A stretch of 64,000 nt of DNA from Silene latifolia (GCF_048544455.1 NC_133536.1:193877325-193941324), one strand, 5' to 3'. Numbered from the stretch's first letter, positions 23,771-35,109 are shown. Numbers and translations: made by a program. Notes: generated by a model from the letters alone, not told the origin.

Positions 23771-24060
23771 CTAATTGTCGTCATTACACTTCTCCTCTAC
23801 CATAGTCCCTTTCCTTGAGGACTTTGAGGATGCTTACACCATGGGGATGGGATGCTTGAGTCGGGTACCGGTCTTGACGCCGTATTACTTTGTATAGGTA
23901 TGTTGTCATCATTATCGTCATCGTTGTTTTCAGTCATGGTTATAGTGGTAGTAATAGATGGTTGTGATGGTTTTATAGGTGGTTTTCAGGTTGATTGGTA
24001 TCTTGTGGTCGAACGTGGGATCGCTGCGGTATGCTAAAGGTAGGTTCGCCTACTCAGTAC
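23771..24060 (+). repeat. Element A 3' LTR, second part
   Basis: This resumes the LTR cut at 10425 (CTAATTGTCGTCATTACAC) and aligns with 10680-10997 of Element B's LTR. It is cut again at 24060 by the Cassandra element. AGTAC (24056-24060) is that element's left target duplication. Confidence 0.85.
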
Positions 24061-24375
24061 TGTAACACCCCATGTTAATTGAAGAGGTCCAGTGATAGGC
24101 TTAAATAACTAGTGCTTAAAGGGATTGGAAGTACTACTCATATCAACAAAGCGCACTTTCTTTTATGGTCATCTATGCGAAAGAACTCCAAAGTTAAGCG
24201 TGCTTGGCTGGGAGTAGTCTTAGGATGGGTGACCTCCTGGGAAGATTCCCGGGATGCGCATAAGTGAGGACAAAATGCGCTATAAAGGACCCATGTTGAT
24301 CTATGGGCCATGTACATAACCTGGTGAGCTATCATAAGTAACCGCTCCCGACCCGGTTTGGGCCGGAGTGTTACA
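24061..24375 (+). mobile_element. Cassandra TRIM solo LTR with 5S-rRNA-like promoter, TSD AGTAC
   Basis: It starts TGTAACACCCC, ends GGAGTGTTACA, and is flanked by perfect AGTAC duplications (24056-24060, 24376-24380). Inside (24186-24245) is sequence close to plant 5S rRNA: AACTCCAAAGTTAAGCGTGC, then GGATGGGTGACCTCCTGGGA. These cover the internal pol III control boxes A and C. LTRs containing 5S-derived sequence are the hallmark of the Cassandra TRIM family. Only one LTR is present, so recombination removed the rest. It is not a functional 5S gene. Confidence 0.92.
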
Positions 24376-24380
24376 AGTAC

Positions 24381-25138
24381 TGTTGATTGTCTAGAGAGTC
24401 TTTGTTGATGTACATTTGGATTACTATCATTGTTGATGATCGGTTGTAGTAGTTGATTAGCATTCTGTTGAAATAGTAGTTGGTGATTGTTGTTTGTACA
24501 ACTGGTTGTGTTTGTCGTCTGCGGTTCTCGAGGTGCGTCCTCGGCTGAGTGGAGTCACCTGCGGGAGTGGCTTCACGCCCTTGATTCGCCTTCTGTGCAA
24601 CCTGCCATGGAAGGGATGTGCACATTAAGGAACATGGGTTTATCGCTCGGATAGATGAGCGAGGCTTAGGTGGGAACGGCTCCGGTCCCCCACTGGCAGG
24701 ACTGGACCTTCGGGCAGTCAGAGATGTGTGGTTGGTTGGAGGAGGTGGTGTGCGTAATGTTGTCATTGTGTTGTATCTGCTTTTGTATTGTTACCTCAGT
24801 TGTTGACCTTGTGTGGTTTTGTTGTGTTGTCTTTTTGTGTTGTGTCTCCCGTGATCCACTATGGTGAGCAGTCAGTCTTAGCAAGTTGATGTTTGGACCA
24901 GCTGGGTGCTTAGAGGGAAGAGTCTATCACGAGTCATGGCTGAGATAGTTTCACATAGCTAATAGTAGTTTTGAGTTGTATCTTTCTTTTCGTATGTTGG
25001 TTTAAATCACTTGTAATATAATATAATCGTTCTTTTATCGACATTTGATTAGTACTGTCCTCGGGAAACAAAGATGGTAACAGCCTTATCTGCTAGGAAA
25101 GGTCTTATTAAGGCTCCTTGGTGGATGGGGGTGTTACA
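24381..25138 (+). repeat. Element A 3' LTR, third part
   Basis: It continues the LTR after the Cassandra insertion, aligns with 2139-2905, and ends GGGGGTGTTACA at 25138. Flanking sequence is unrelated from 25139. Confidence 0.85.
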
Positions 25139-26052
25139 ATTTTGGCAATACAACCATACATAGATACATTTCAACCCTAACGTCGTGACATTTAACATTA
25201 ACACATATGTCACCATGTAGATGTTAAGCGTTATCTTTCTACTAAGGCAATACAATCAAACATAACACACTTAACAACATTGTCATATTTCTCGCTAAGA
25301 TGGTCACATATTCAGCTTACCGTCTTAACTGCATGTCGGTTTCTTGCTCTTCTTTCTTGTACCGGCACCCATTTTCACGGCAACCTTAAACGCTTCTACA
25401 TACCACCAAAATCCATTACTAGTACACCACAAGCAGAAAATATAATATTAAACAACAAATATGATAGACTCCGCACCTTCAAACCATCACCCTCGGATTC
25501 CGACAGCTCCTCGTCCTCCTCACCATTGACTTCCCTCTCCTTTGACCCAACACTTTATGAAATCTCCTCACTTGCTTCATTTTCATTAGTCTCCACCACC
25601 GGATCCGCAGATGTGACAATTTTAACAAAAAAATAATTAACTTAACACAATACCTTTCATTGATTAAATCTGTTCAAGCATGCATGTTTATATGTATAAT
25701 TAAAAAAACCAAAAACCAAAACTAATTTAATCAAAGTGATCATTTTAACAAAAGTAATAATTAACTTAACACAAATTCATCAATTATGTTGAAATATATA
25801 GGATGGATCGACGAGATGACGGAGCTAGGAGATGAAGATCAAGATGAAGATGAGGTTTTTAGAGAGATAAATTAATTGGTAATTTGAAAATTTGATGAGA
25901 GAGGTGATGACAATGAGAAGAGTTGATGTTGACTAAGCAAAAAAGAAGATTAAGCCGTCTGCATAGGGAAGCTCCCTTCTGTCTTCTTTTTTTATTATTT
26001 GTTTTATGTTGTACTGTCAAATCCATTCCCTTCTCTCTTCTTTTTTTATCAA
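25139..26052. other. Intergenic, no gene recognised
   Basis: An AT-rich stretch. One 118-codon plus-strand frame (25280-25636) has a Ser-rich middle (SDSDSSSSSSPLTS) but no recognisable domain and no codon pattern I would trust. I do not call it a gene. Confidence 0.5.
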
Positions 26053-27114
26053 CTAGTTTTAACCCGCGTAAAATTGCGCGGATTTGCTACTTAAAATTGT
26101 TATAAATTATATTTAATTAAATACATGTTATTTATATAAAAATATAATAATTAGTAAAATCAAAATTCCTAAAAAATACCTCACAACAAATAGTGTTACT
26201 CAACTCGTTTATCCACTTAAGTCAGTGACGTGTTACTCAATTCGTTTTATTCTTAAAACGTATATATTGTATAAAATCACTACTCTATTATTTGTCCAAA
26301 ATTAATTTTAGTAATTGTATGCATAAATTGTATTATTAAAGATAATGACTATGATGTTTTTACCTTTATATTTATATGTTTCACCATAATATTAAAATAA
26401 GAGAAAATTGTTGATTACAGCCTTTTAAAAATCACTTTTTGAAAATTACAGCTTTATATAATTTTTTTTGTAAATTACATCCAAAATATTACTTTTCTTC
26501 TAAAATTGCACCAACTTGAGGATTCCGGTGAATTTTGATGTTTTATCGATATACCCTTTATTATTTGAGAGCCTACTTACCCAGATTTCTTACCTCTCCT
26601 TAACACAAACCAATTAATCACCCCAAACAACATCAAAACATCATCAAAATTCACCTGAATCCTCAAGTTGGTGCAATTTTAGAAGAAAAGTAATATTTTG
26701 GATGTAATTTACAAAAAAAATTATATAAGGCTGTAATTTTCAAAAAGTGATTTTTAAAAGGCTGTAATCAACAATTTTCTCTTAAAATAATAATGATTTT
26801 TTTTAATGAGATGATGACGTTTTTTTATTAATCGTTTTTTTTTTTGCAATTTGGACTTTTATATAAAGCACCTAAATTAAAATTATAAAATTACGGAGCA
26901 TATGATAAAAATTAAAGAATAGATAAATAAATATAAATACATGGCTACCTTCATTATTGTTGAAAAATAACCGCCTAACTATTTTGCCTAATATTGAAAT
27001 TAGCCTCACCAAAGATCCCACATGCTTCAACAACTATTGTAAAAAGAAAAATGTAATGTGATGACGTGAGTTAATGTGAAGGTTTTAAATGTTCTTCTTT
27101 TAATAAAGATAAGA
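26053..27114 (-). mobile_element. Helitron-like non-autonomous element
   Basis: Read on the minus strand it begins TCTTATCTTTATTAAAAG after an A. It ends with a small hairpin (CCGCG CAATTTTA CGCGG), then GGTTAAAACTAG, followed by T. A TC start, a hairpin about 10 bases before a CTAG end, and A/T flanks fit Helitrons. It is 1062 bp with no RepHel gene. A foldback MITE is inserted inside (26401-26781). Confidence 0.6.
26401..26781. mobile_element. Foldback MITE, MULE-like, 9-bp TSD TTAAAATAA
   Basis: The left arm (starting GAGAAAATTGTTGATTACAG) and right arm (ending its inverse) are near-perfect inverted repeats of roughly 150 bp around a ~65-bp centre. Perfect 9-bp duplications TTAAAATAA flank it (26392-26400, 26782-26790). 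A 9-bp duplication and long inverted arms suit Mutator-like elements. It has no gene. Transcripts would form a long hairpin and could feed small-RNA production. Confidence 0.85.
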
Positions 27115-27567
27115 TTATTATATGTTGTATAGTACAATCCATTATTGCACTAAACGGGTGTTTTTGCCCATATAACACAATGTGGTATGAAACAGACCCG
27201 TCTCTCCCTTGTGCTCTATGTCACAAGGGAGACTAATTGTTGGTAATTAGGTATGTTAGGTTGATTAATTAAGGGCAGTTTGTAATTGTTATGCAACTAT
27301 TGTTTGCAGGAAATGGATTCATAATAAGATCGATTTTGATTACTTGATTCTTGGAGTTGATCTTTGATTGTGCTTGGATTGCTAAAAAATATGGATAATC
27401 CGTACTCAACTATTTATTGATATTATGATATCGTTGTTTGTGATATTAAGATCGATTGATTGTGTGATAATGAGATTAAGACTAATGAAATGATTTGAGA
27501 TTGATGTTTTTTTGTTTTTTGTTTTTTTTGATAACGATAAACTTTCATAAATAAAATACGACTTTTC

Positions 27568-28053
27568 TTAAAAGATAGATGGTAATTGGCGTGAAACTCG
27601 ATTACGTGTACCTCCTTTCCTCTTCGTCCCCATAGCCATAATAGTAATGCGGGTGTACCTGCAAAAAGAAATTGGAACATCAATAGAAACCAAAGATCTT
27701 TCCTTCAAAGTAGCAGAAGCGCGACCAATGCGACCTTTATTGTGGAGATGTTCTACAATGTGTCCCCATTTGCTATGGGGCTGATCCTTGGCTGCTGCAA
27801 ATTTGAACTCAACCATTGATATCTTACAAGCATAAGAAGAATCATAATTGAAACTTGTCTTCTTATCGAATTGTAAAATGACCTCCTCCTTAACTAACTC
27901 AACAGTTTCGGTCAGCTTGACAACATTATTATTATAAAGGATCTCCGATAGAGGAGATGTAGTGGGAACTGCTTCTTCCCTCGAAATTTCTTCAGGGGGA
28001 GTTCCCGTCGGAATGGATTTAGAGATGAGAGGACGAACCCTCATGTAAGGCAA
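27568..28053 (-). CDS. Unrecognised open frame, possible gene fragment
   Basis: A 161-codon minus-strand frame. Its composition is protein-like (mixed hydrophobic and charged, e.g. SMVEFKFAAAKDQPHSKWGH) rather than repeat-like, and it lacks the low complexity of the noncoding frames nearby. I recognise no domain. A splice-acceptor-like TTTTTGCAG lies within it near 27658, so the true exon limits may differ. Together with the frame at 28132-28479 on the same strand it could be two exons of one gene or a captured fragment beside transposons. Both lack obvious promoter context. Function unknown. Confidence 0.35.
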   Translation of the reverse strand: MPYMRVRPLISKSIPTGTPPEEISREEAVPTTSPLSEILYNNNVVKLTETVELVKEEVILQFDKKTSFNYDSSYACKISMVEFKFAAAKDQPHSKWGHIVEHLHNKGRIGRASATLKERSLVSIDVPISFCRYTRITIMAMGTKRKGGTRNRVSRQLPSIF

Positions 28054-28131
28054 GGACCTCGGGTGAAAGAACTATAAATTTTTGTCATTCAGTAAATTTT
28101 CATAGTCTTGAGTGCATAGATTTAATTTATG

Positions 28132-28479
28132 TTAAGGTCTCTTCTTGTTGGTAAAGTTTTGGTGTGAAGATTTTGAGCTAACTGGGGAGGTTGAATGATA
28201 GTCGAAAGTATCATTCACGACCTCGGAGGAAGCATTGGTACTCTCAAAATACATCGGCTCATCAGCCAAACACCCATTATTAGTAACTCCACTACTACTT
28301 CCCAAATCCATATACTCCACTAACGATGAAAAAAAGGCACTAGTATATTGCGACGATGTACAATTAGAAGCCTCTCCCATATTTTGTACCAAACCAGCCT
28401 CTTGAATGAGAAGAGAGGAACACTTTTCCTCAACTTTGGCCTCATGCGCATCCAAGAGGTCATCCATATTCGTCACCAA
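28132..28479 (-). CDS. Unrecognised open frame, possible exon
   Basis: A 115-codon minus-strand frame, rich in Ser, Asn and acidic residues (e.g. EYMDLGSSSGVTNNG, then SSEVVNDTFDYHS). This is typical of disordered regions in plant regulatory proteins but not diagnostic. It is about 80 bases upstream (minus sense) of the frame at 27568-28053. I cannot identify the family. It may be part of the same decayed or captured gene. Confidence 0.35.
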   Translation of the reverse strand: MVTNMDDLLDAHEAKVEEKCSSLLIQEAGLVQNMGEASNCTSSQYTSAFFSSLVEYMDLGSSSGVTNNGCLADEPMYFESTNASSEVVNDTFDYHSTSPVSSKSSHQNFTNKKRP

Positions 28480-28559
28480 ACCGGCTTCTTTATCTTTGAG
28501 AGAAGGAACACACTTTTTCCCGGAGCGAACCTTATCTTCAACTAAAGGGTTATGACGAG

Positions 28560-29215
28560 GGAATCAGTGCGGGCCATCGATTCCGTTGCCGTTGATCGCA
28601 GTTGCCCTAGACTCTCAAAGTCTCCTCGTATGGGCGACATGCCATAAGAGGGATGTGCACATTAAGGATCCGGAGGTAAGTCGTGACGTGTGATCTGTAG
28701 CTGTAAGAGATGACGCGTGATCAATAACACGCACGAGATGATGATATTGGGATTGAGATTTCTTGTGGCTAATTATTATGTTGTTGTGTGAGTTTTGATT
28801 ATATTTACTTAACCGTTGGTTGACTTGTGCATTTATGGTGTATAATTTTTTTTATAAACTACCTGCGGTGATCCATTTGATATTTCCAGTCAAATGGTGA
28901 GCAGTGAATCTGATAGGTTTATGCTTGGATGGCTTGGCTGTTTGCCGGGGATGAACGACAACGCATCGAGTTATTTGCCTAATCGATCTCACTTAATAGT
29001 AGAACATTTATGCGTACTTTAATAATTTCCGCTGTTATGTTTTGGGAATACATTTTGAGACTTGTAAATAGTACATTCATTAATATTTTAATAATTATTT
29101 AAGTTGTTTTTCAGTCGGGGTTTTGATATGTAGTACCTCGGGCAATTGAGACGGTAGCTTTATTTAATTAAGAATGTCTTGTTAAAGACTTTTGGTTAAA
29201 TGGGATGATACAAAC
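28560..29215 (+). repeat. Diverged LTR fragment related to the Element A/B family
   Basis: Boxes shared with the Element A/B LTRs occur in the same order: GGGATGTGCACATTAAGG (about 28650), GTGATCCA...TGGTGAGCAGT (28868-28905), CCTCGGGCAATTGAGACGGT (about 29136), GTCTTGTTAAAG, and the end GGGATGATACAA. Intervening sequence is strongly diverged and the left part is missing. An old relative, perhaps of a different subfamily. Confidence 0.65.
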
Positions 29216-29352
29216 GTTCATGTATGTGTTAACTTTAAATAGGACATTATCCTTCCAACCTGAAGCGATTCAACTAACCATGTTCTATTTTATTTCTAAT
29301 ATAATATGATTCAACTTTAATTGTTTAACCTATTCATTTTTCGCAACATAAA

Positions 29353-29530
29353 TTCTCACTTTAAACGGACACTATCCGTCTAAAGCTGTAGACGGATAGT
29401 GTCTCTCTCACAAAATAATAGTGGATAGTGCAAGCGGGTGAAAAATGGATACCCACACTTGCCCTCCACTTGCAATTTGTGAGAGGGCTACTATTCGTCT
29501 ACAGCTTTAAACGGTTTGTGTTCGTCTACA
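29353..29530. mobile_element. Small MITE-like inverted-repeat element
   Basis: TTTAAACGGACACTATCCGTCT and GCTGTAGACGGATAGTG at the left, and ACTATTCGTCTACAGCTTTAAACGG at the right, are inverted versions, with CTCTCACAAA/TTTGTGAGAG further in. Ends and target duplication are not certain. No gene. Confidence 0.5.
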
Positions 29531-29538
29531 ATGAGACT

Positions 29539-29790
29539 GTAAGGGATATAGAAAAAATGTGTGTGGAAAAGATTGAATGTATTAACAATATGGTAAACGT
29601 ATTTAAAGAGTCATAGCTAAGCATAACCTAAGTTTCCTAACTAGAGAAGATTACAATATGATATGCTAGGATATATAATGAATTAAGCAAAGAATACAAC
29701 CAAGAGAGTTTGTAAAAGATAATACAAAATATATAGAGAATAAGATTAGAAGAAAAGGATTAGCCAGAATCTTTAGAGATAATCTTATCA
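29539..29790 (-). repeat. Copia 3' LTR
   Basis: 252 bp, reading TGATAAGATTATC...TACA on the minus strand and matching 43036-43292 closely. Preceded (minus sense) by a G-rich polypurine tract. Confidence 0.92.
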
Positions 29791-30375
29791 TGCCCCCGCA
29801 AGACAGACGAGAGGATAGAAAGTCTGATCTTGGAGAGTAACATATGGAGCCGTGGCTGAGGCAGGGGCTTGGTCAAGGTATCCGCGAGCTGGTTGTCATT
29901 GTGAACTGGAGTAACACGTAGAGTACCCCTTTTTACCTTTTCCCGAATAAAATGGAAATCAATTGCAAGATGCTTCATACGGGAGTGAAAGACCGGGTTA
30001 GCATTTAGGTGAGTGGCACCAATATTGTCGCAAAAAATAGTAGAAGAGCTGGCAACTTAAAGTGAAGTTCATCCATTACATTCTCAAGCCAAGACAATTC
30101 CGTAGCAGCATTCGCAATAGCACGATATTTGGCTTCCATGGAAGAGCAGGCTACGGAGCGCTGCTTCTTTAAGCTCCAGAAGAGAGCATTACGACCCAGA
30201 TAGACTATGTAAGCACCGATAGAGAGAGCATCGTCTTTATCACCTGCCCAATCGGAATCAGAAAAAGCATGAAGAGCAAAGAGCGTGTCACGATAAAGCG
30301 TAAGGCCAACATTGAGAGAGCCATTTAGATAACGGAGAACATGCTTGAGAGCCTGTGAATGGACAGTGGAGGGAC
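29760..30375 (-). pseudogene. Copia RNase H region, fragment
   Basis: Minus-strand coding shows ALKHVLRYLNGSLNVGL, then AFSDSDWAGDKDD, then YLGRNALFWSLKKQ and SSMEAKYRAIANAATE. Near the end are [15 protein letters not shown] and [12 protein letters not shown]. These are the standard Ty1/copia RNase H and tail motifs, including the DSDWAGD acidic motif. The hAT insertion at 30376 cuts it from the reverse transcriptase. A frame break lies between about 29980 and 30010. The last few codons run into the LTR. Confidence 0.85.
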
Positions 30376-31183
30376 TAGGGGTGCTAACGAGTCGAGTCGA
30401 GCGCGAGCCCAGGGGTGCTCGGCTCGAGCTCGAGAAGTGTGAAGGTGTGCTCGGCTCGAGCTCGAGCTCGAGCTCGTCGAGCTTCAAATGGGTAGGCTCG
30501 AGCTTGAGCTCGACATAATCATATTGGCTCGAGCTCGGCTCATGGGCTCGTTTTGGCGCTCGGCTCATTGGCTCGTTTCGAGCTCGACTCGTGGGCTCAT
30601 GAGCTCGGCTCGTGAGGTTCTCGGATTATAGCTCGTGACAGCCAGGAATTCATTTAGATTTTTAACGCATTACAATTTTAACAACCAAGTCTCATGCTAC
30701 AATACGATAAATTAATAGTTTGAGTACACATTTCCGTAATGTCTTTCTACGTTATTTTGACCAAAAACAATAATTCCCCACAAAGTCTACTAAAAATGTA
30801 AATAAAAATTATATAATCCATAACAAAATCATCTGTCGCCTCTTCAATCTTCCCATATCCCATCTTCATCTTCTACGAGCAATACATTATGACCTCATAT
30901 GTCTCAGCGCATGTCCTACAGCAAAGTATACATTACACAATTAAGTTTGTAACGAAAATAAATAAGTTGAGTCCGACAAATAATTTTGGTACTATAAAAA
31001 GTGCAAATAATATACAGCCATGTCTTCCACTTAAATACCTAACCTATGGAAGTGGGAGATGAATTTCCTTCGGTTGATCCTCGCTTTTGTTCTGGAAAAA
31101 AAAACATTCACAAATCAAACAACAGCTAAAATAAAGTAAATGAACCAAATAAAATAAAGATTGTTTTCGGACTTATCAGTTTA

Positions 31184-33303
31184 TTACCTTTTATTCTTTC
31201 GTTTCAATCCATATAATGATCGACACCAATCTCCGCTGCATAACAACATTTCTACTGCATCTGAACTCAATGAAGCACGATAAGGATCAATAACTCGACT
31301 ACCCGCACTAAACGTCGCCTCAGACGCAACAGTGGTAATGGGAACAGCTAAGATATCAGCTGCCAGCCGAGATAATATACGAAACTTCATGGATTTATCT
31401 TTCCACCACGCCAAGGCATCTAAACACTCATCCTCATGAGGAACATAACACCCCTCGTCAAGATAATCATCAACTTCAGATTTCCTCGACTCAATTGTTG
31501 CCTCACTTCTCACTGCTCGTAAAAGTTCAGATAATCCTGGAGTGTTGCTCCTTATACTCATAGAAGAGCTACCTTCAGTTTCATCACTCTGCCCCGTAGG
31601 AGAATACATGGTAACATATTCTTTATATAGCTCATACAAGGTCTCTCTTACCTTGTTAACATTATCTCGAGCTACATTACCATCATCAGAAGGGAACATC
31701 TTTGGAAAAGTAATCTCCACAACCTTCATTTTCAATCGAGGATCCAACACAGCTCCAATTGCCATAAGCAAATTACATTGACCCCAATACTTATCAAACC
31801 TTTCTTTCATTTTTTTAACTAATTTCTTAACAAATTCATCAGAAGTGACTAACTGTGTATCCAACAACACTTTTATTCTATAAATTTCAGCCAAAAACAA
31901 ATTAGAAGTAGGGTATTCAGATCCTGATATAATGTTGGTCGTATCATTAAACACTTCCAATATCTCGCTCAATTTTTCAATTTTCGCCCAATCTTCAGCA
32001 CTAGGACAATAAGTATAATTACGATCTTCTTGAGCTAGCCTTGCAAACACCTTTTTGAACTTAATTGCACAAGCTAACATTTCATACGTTGAATTCCAAC
32101 GAGTCTTGCATTCAAGAACCAGTCTTCTTTCTTTAAGGTTGAATTGTTGTACTAGTTCAGTAAACTTTTTGAGTCGTAGATCACTTTGATTAATATAATC
32201 AACACTCTCATGAACATTAGAGATAATAGTTTTCACTTCTTTAAGACCATGTTGTACCATAATGTTCAGAATATGTGCACAACAACGAACATGGAACAAC
32301 TTACCATCACAAAGCAACCTTTTAGTGAGAGAGAAAGTGTCCTTGAGAACTTGAATACAAGTATCATTTGCTGAAGCATTATCAACTGAAATACTGAAAA
32401 TCTAAAAAATAAAATAAAATTTGATAAGCTATTAATATAAGGTGTTCAAGTTATGTTCAAGTTAGTATGAACATGCTGAGTAGAAAATAAATCATAAGAA
32501 AAACGAAATATTATAAGGGAAAAAATACTTACTTTATTCTCTATATCCCACTCCTTTAGGCATTTGAATATGCAATTGGCTATGTCTCTTCCTGCTCGGG
32601 GAGGAGGTAAATGAACAAAATTCAAGACCCTCTTTTGGAGCTTCCAGTCAGAATCAACAAAATGACCCGTTAAGACCATATACTCAATCTTTTTAGGCTT
32701 TGATTTCCATAAATCTGTGGTCAAAGAAATTTTCTCAACACCTTTCAACAATGATTTTAGCTTCTTTTTTTCACTCTCATACACTTTAAAAGAATCACTT
32801 CTTATGGTATGGCGAGACATACTTTTATATTGCGGCATTCCCCGTTTCATCATCAAATTAAAACCCTCTTCCTCCACAATTCTAAAAGGATGCTCATGCA
32901 TAAGTATCCAGTGTGCAATTCCCTCCCTCATCACTGACATGTCAAGTTGGCCATCATGTAAAGCACTGACTAAACCAGGTTGTGATGCACTCGCACTCGA
33001 ATTAGATGGTAAAAAATTAATAAGCTTTTGCCTCTTAGAAAACAATGCTTTCTTCACACATTTATTTGAGTGCCTATTAAAATGAGATGTTACCCCGGAT
33101 TTTAAGTGAGATAAAGCTTTGTCACAATACTTACACTTAGATTTCCATATACCCTTAACCAAAGTAGGGTCTAAAAAATCATTCCACACTTTGGCTTTCC
33201 TTTCTCTTTTGAAAGGATGGGGAGGTGGGCTATCCTCAGCAAGCACATCTTCGGTAGAATTAAGATGAGGGTGAGTATCCTCCTCCGTTACTTGTGCCTC
33301 CAT
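31184..33303 (-). CDS. hAT transposase, two exons, apparently intact
   Basis: Exon 1 is 33303-32533 and exon 2 is 32401-31184. The intron starts GTAAGT and ends TTTTTTAG, and the phases join exactly, giving about 662 codons with no stop. Residues 35-85 form a BED zinc finger ([13 protein letters not shown], then [14 protein letters not shown], then HFNRH). The middle carries TTDLWKSK and [10 protein letters not shown], usual for the hAT catalytic region, and [12 protein letters not shown]. The C-terminus holds the hAT dimerisation domain: [13 protein letters not shown], then [12 protein letters not shown], then [17 protein letters not shown]. It would cut and paste this element and related deleted ones. 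I chose the first Met ([10 protein letters not shown]). A non-coding leader region with in-frame stops precedes it. Confidence 0.88.
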
Positions 33304-35109
33304 TTATTCTTCAATTTCCATCTCATCGTCAACATTCACAAAATATTCTTCCACTATAGGACGAGTGAATGGAGAGGTAGGCTCTGATGGTTCTGCAATA
33401 CATATAAGTAGATTACAAATAGATCCATGTGATTAAATAATTTACATTGAAATTCAAGTGCAAGATAATTAAACAATAAATAGAGAATTTACCAGTCATG
33501 GTTGTCCCTGTTTCTCCGGCTCTCTTATCCTATACATTAAGAAATTTAAATATCAAACTCGGTTCACAGAAAAATGGTAAAAAGTGGACCATATTTAACC
33601 ATAAGTTAGTACACTAGTTCTCTGAAGATGAAACAACACTTGGGTAAAATAAAAATTAGTACACTGGTTCTCTGAAGATGAAACAATCAATAGTATTCAG
33701 TATGCAAATTCAATTGAGGACAGCAAGGAGAATTAAAAAAAATCCGGAGAAACAAAGAATCAGCAAGGAGAATTCTTATAAACAGAGAATCAACTAGGAT
33801 TCTTATAGGCTTCTGGAGATCGAGCAAATTATCGTGTTAAACTTGTGGCGGTCTCGTGTTAATGTAATGTAAGACCAGCTCAAGTAACAAATAGCCACAA
33901 TCTCGCCGTCGACTGCCGCAATTAGATTGTTGCAAAGCAACAAAGAATGCAATCATAACTAAATTGTACCTGAAAACCCATCTTATAACAGCCACAATTT
34001 CCTTTCCTAGCATCTACTTGTTTGCCTTTGAAGTTTTGATGACCAAATAGTAACAGCTACCGAGTAGATATTTGATATCCTACCCAGCTGCCCCTATAGA
34101 ACTTATACATCATTATTCATTATTGGCATGACCAAATTCAATCACAAGTTATAGGAAAATCTACAATAGCCATATTAGACACCTGATAAAAGAGAGACAG
34201 AAGCTAAAAAAGATGTGGAAAGTTGGGGTTTTGACAGCTGTAATAAAGCACATGTCACCTGATATTACAAAGATAAGGAGGTTGGTGAGACAGTCGAAAT
34301 GCTTACAAGACAAAATGACTGCTAAGGAGAGTTCAATTTGGTTAGGAGTTTTGAATCGGGAGGAATCCCTTATCAGCCAGCCTAGCAGCGATAATGGAGC
34401 ATCTGGTATTACAGGAAGTCCATGCCAGAGCGGCATTTATACCGGCTACTTTTCCAACAATAAAACCACAAGTAACAAATTATCTTCGAGATGAACCACA
34501 GGGGCTTATGAACTCCTTTCAAGGGATTGAAAATTAGGACGATTACTAAAAACGATTTCAAGGGATTGAAAATTAAGACGATTACTAAAAATGAATAAAA
34601 ACAGGGGCTTATGAACTCCTTTCATAGTTTTATGATTTGAGTTGTCATTAGACGGTCTGAGAAATCATCTACTCAGTAAAAAAGCCAATGGTGGATGATC
34701 AATTAATGGAGTTGGTGATGATTAAAAACAGCGGCGACGATTAAAAACAGCCGGCGATGACCCAATTTGTGTAAAAAGATGACCCATAATTCCAGAATTT
34801 AATCAAAAGACATGAAAGAATGAAGTGATTAACCATAAGTAAATAGAGTACCTGGCTTGAAGGTGAAGGCCTGAGTCCTGACTGCGTGACAGTGAGCGAC
34901 AGCGAGGAAAAAGATGATAAAATTGTAAACAATTACTCCGTAGAATTTAGAAGTTAGAACGGCATGAGGCAATGACGGTAGTTTAGGTTTTTTTACTGCT
35001 TTGTGGATTATTGGGTAATTGGGTAATGGACTAGGGTAGTGGAGTTTTGGGTAAACATTACTTAGTTAGGACTTTTTTTTAGAATATATAAATATATTTT
35101 ACTATATTT
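33304..35109. other. 5' noncoding region of the hAT element
   Basis: Between the transposase start and the right-hand subterminal repeats I see no coding frame. The region is AT-rich and probably holds the promoter and untranslated leader. A locally repeated phrase (AGTACACTAGTTCTCTGAAGATG) occurs near 33610 and 33658. Confidence 0.5.

Larger units (their letters stand above)
2117..25138 (+). mobile_element. Element A: non-autonomous LTR retrotransposon, multiply interrupted
   Basis: Order on the plus strand: 5' LTR remnant (to 2905), tRNA-iMet-type primer binding site (2909-2920), long leader, Athila-ORF1-like gene (6996-8515), 3' noncoding region, polypurine tract (about 10085-10101) and 3' LTR (from 10102, ending GGGTGTTACA at 25138). 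I see no reverse transcriptase, RNase H, integrase or protease anywhere in its internal region, so it would need enzymes in trans. It is interrupted by an Athila-like element at its left end, a Tat-like fragment (4534-6684), Element B (10426-23770) and a Cassandra solo LTR (24061-24375). Its own TSD is untestable because the left LTR end is missing. Confidence 0.8.

Noticed and set aside
24138-24335. Possible 5S rRNA gene
   Set aside because: Only part of the 5S sequence is present, with several changes, and it sits inside a Cassandra LTR with a target duplication. It is a retrotransposon promoter, not a 5S gene.
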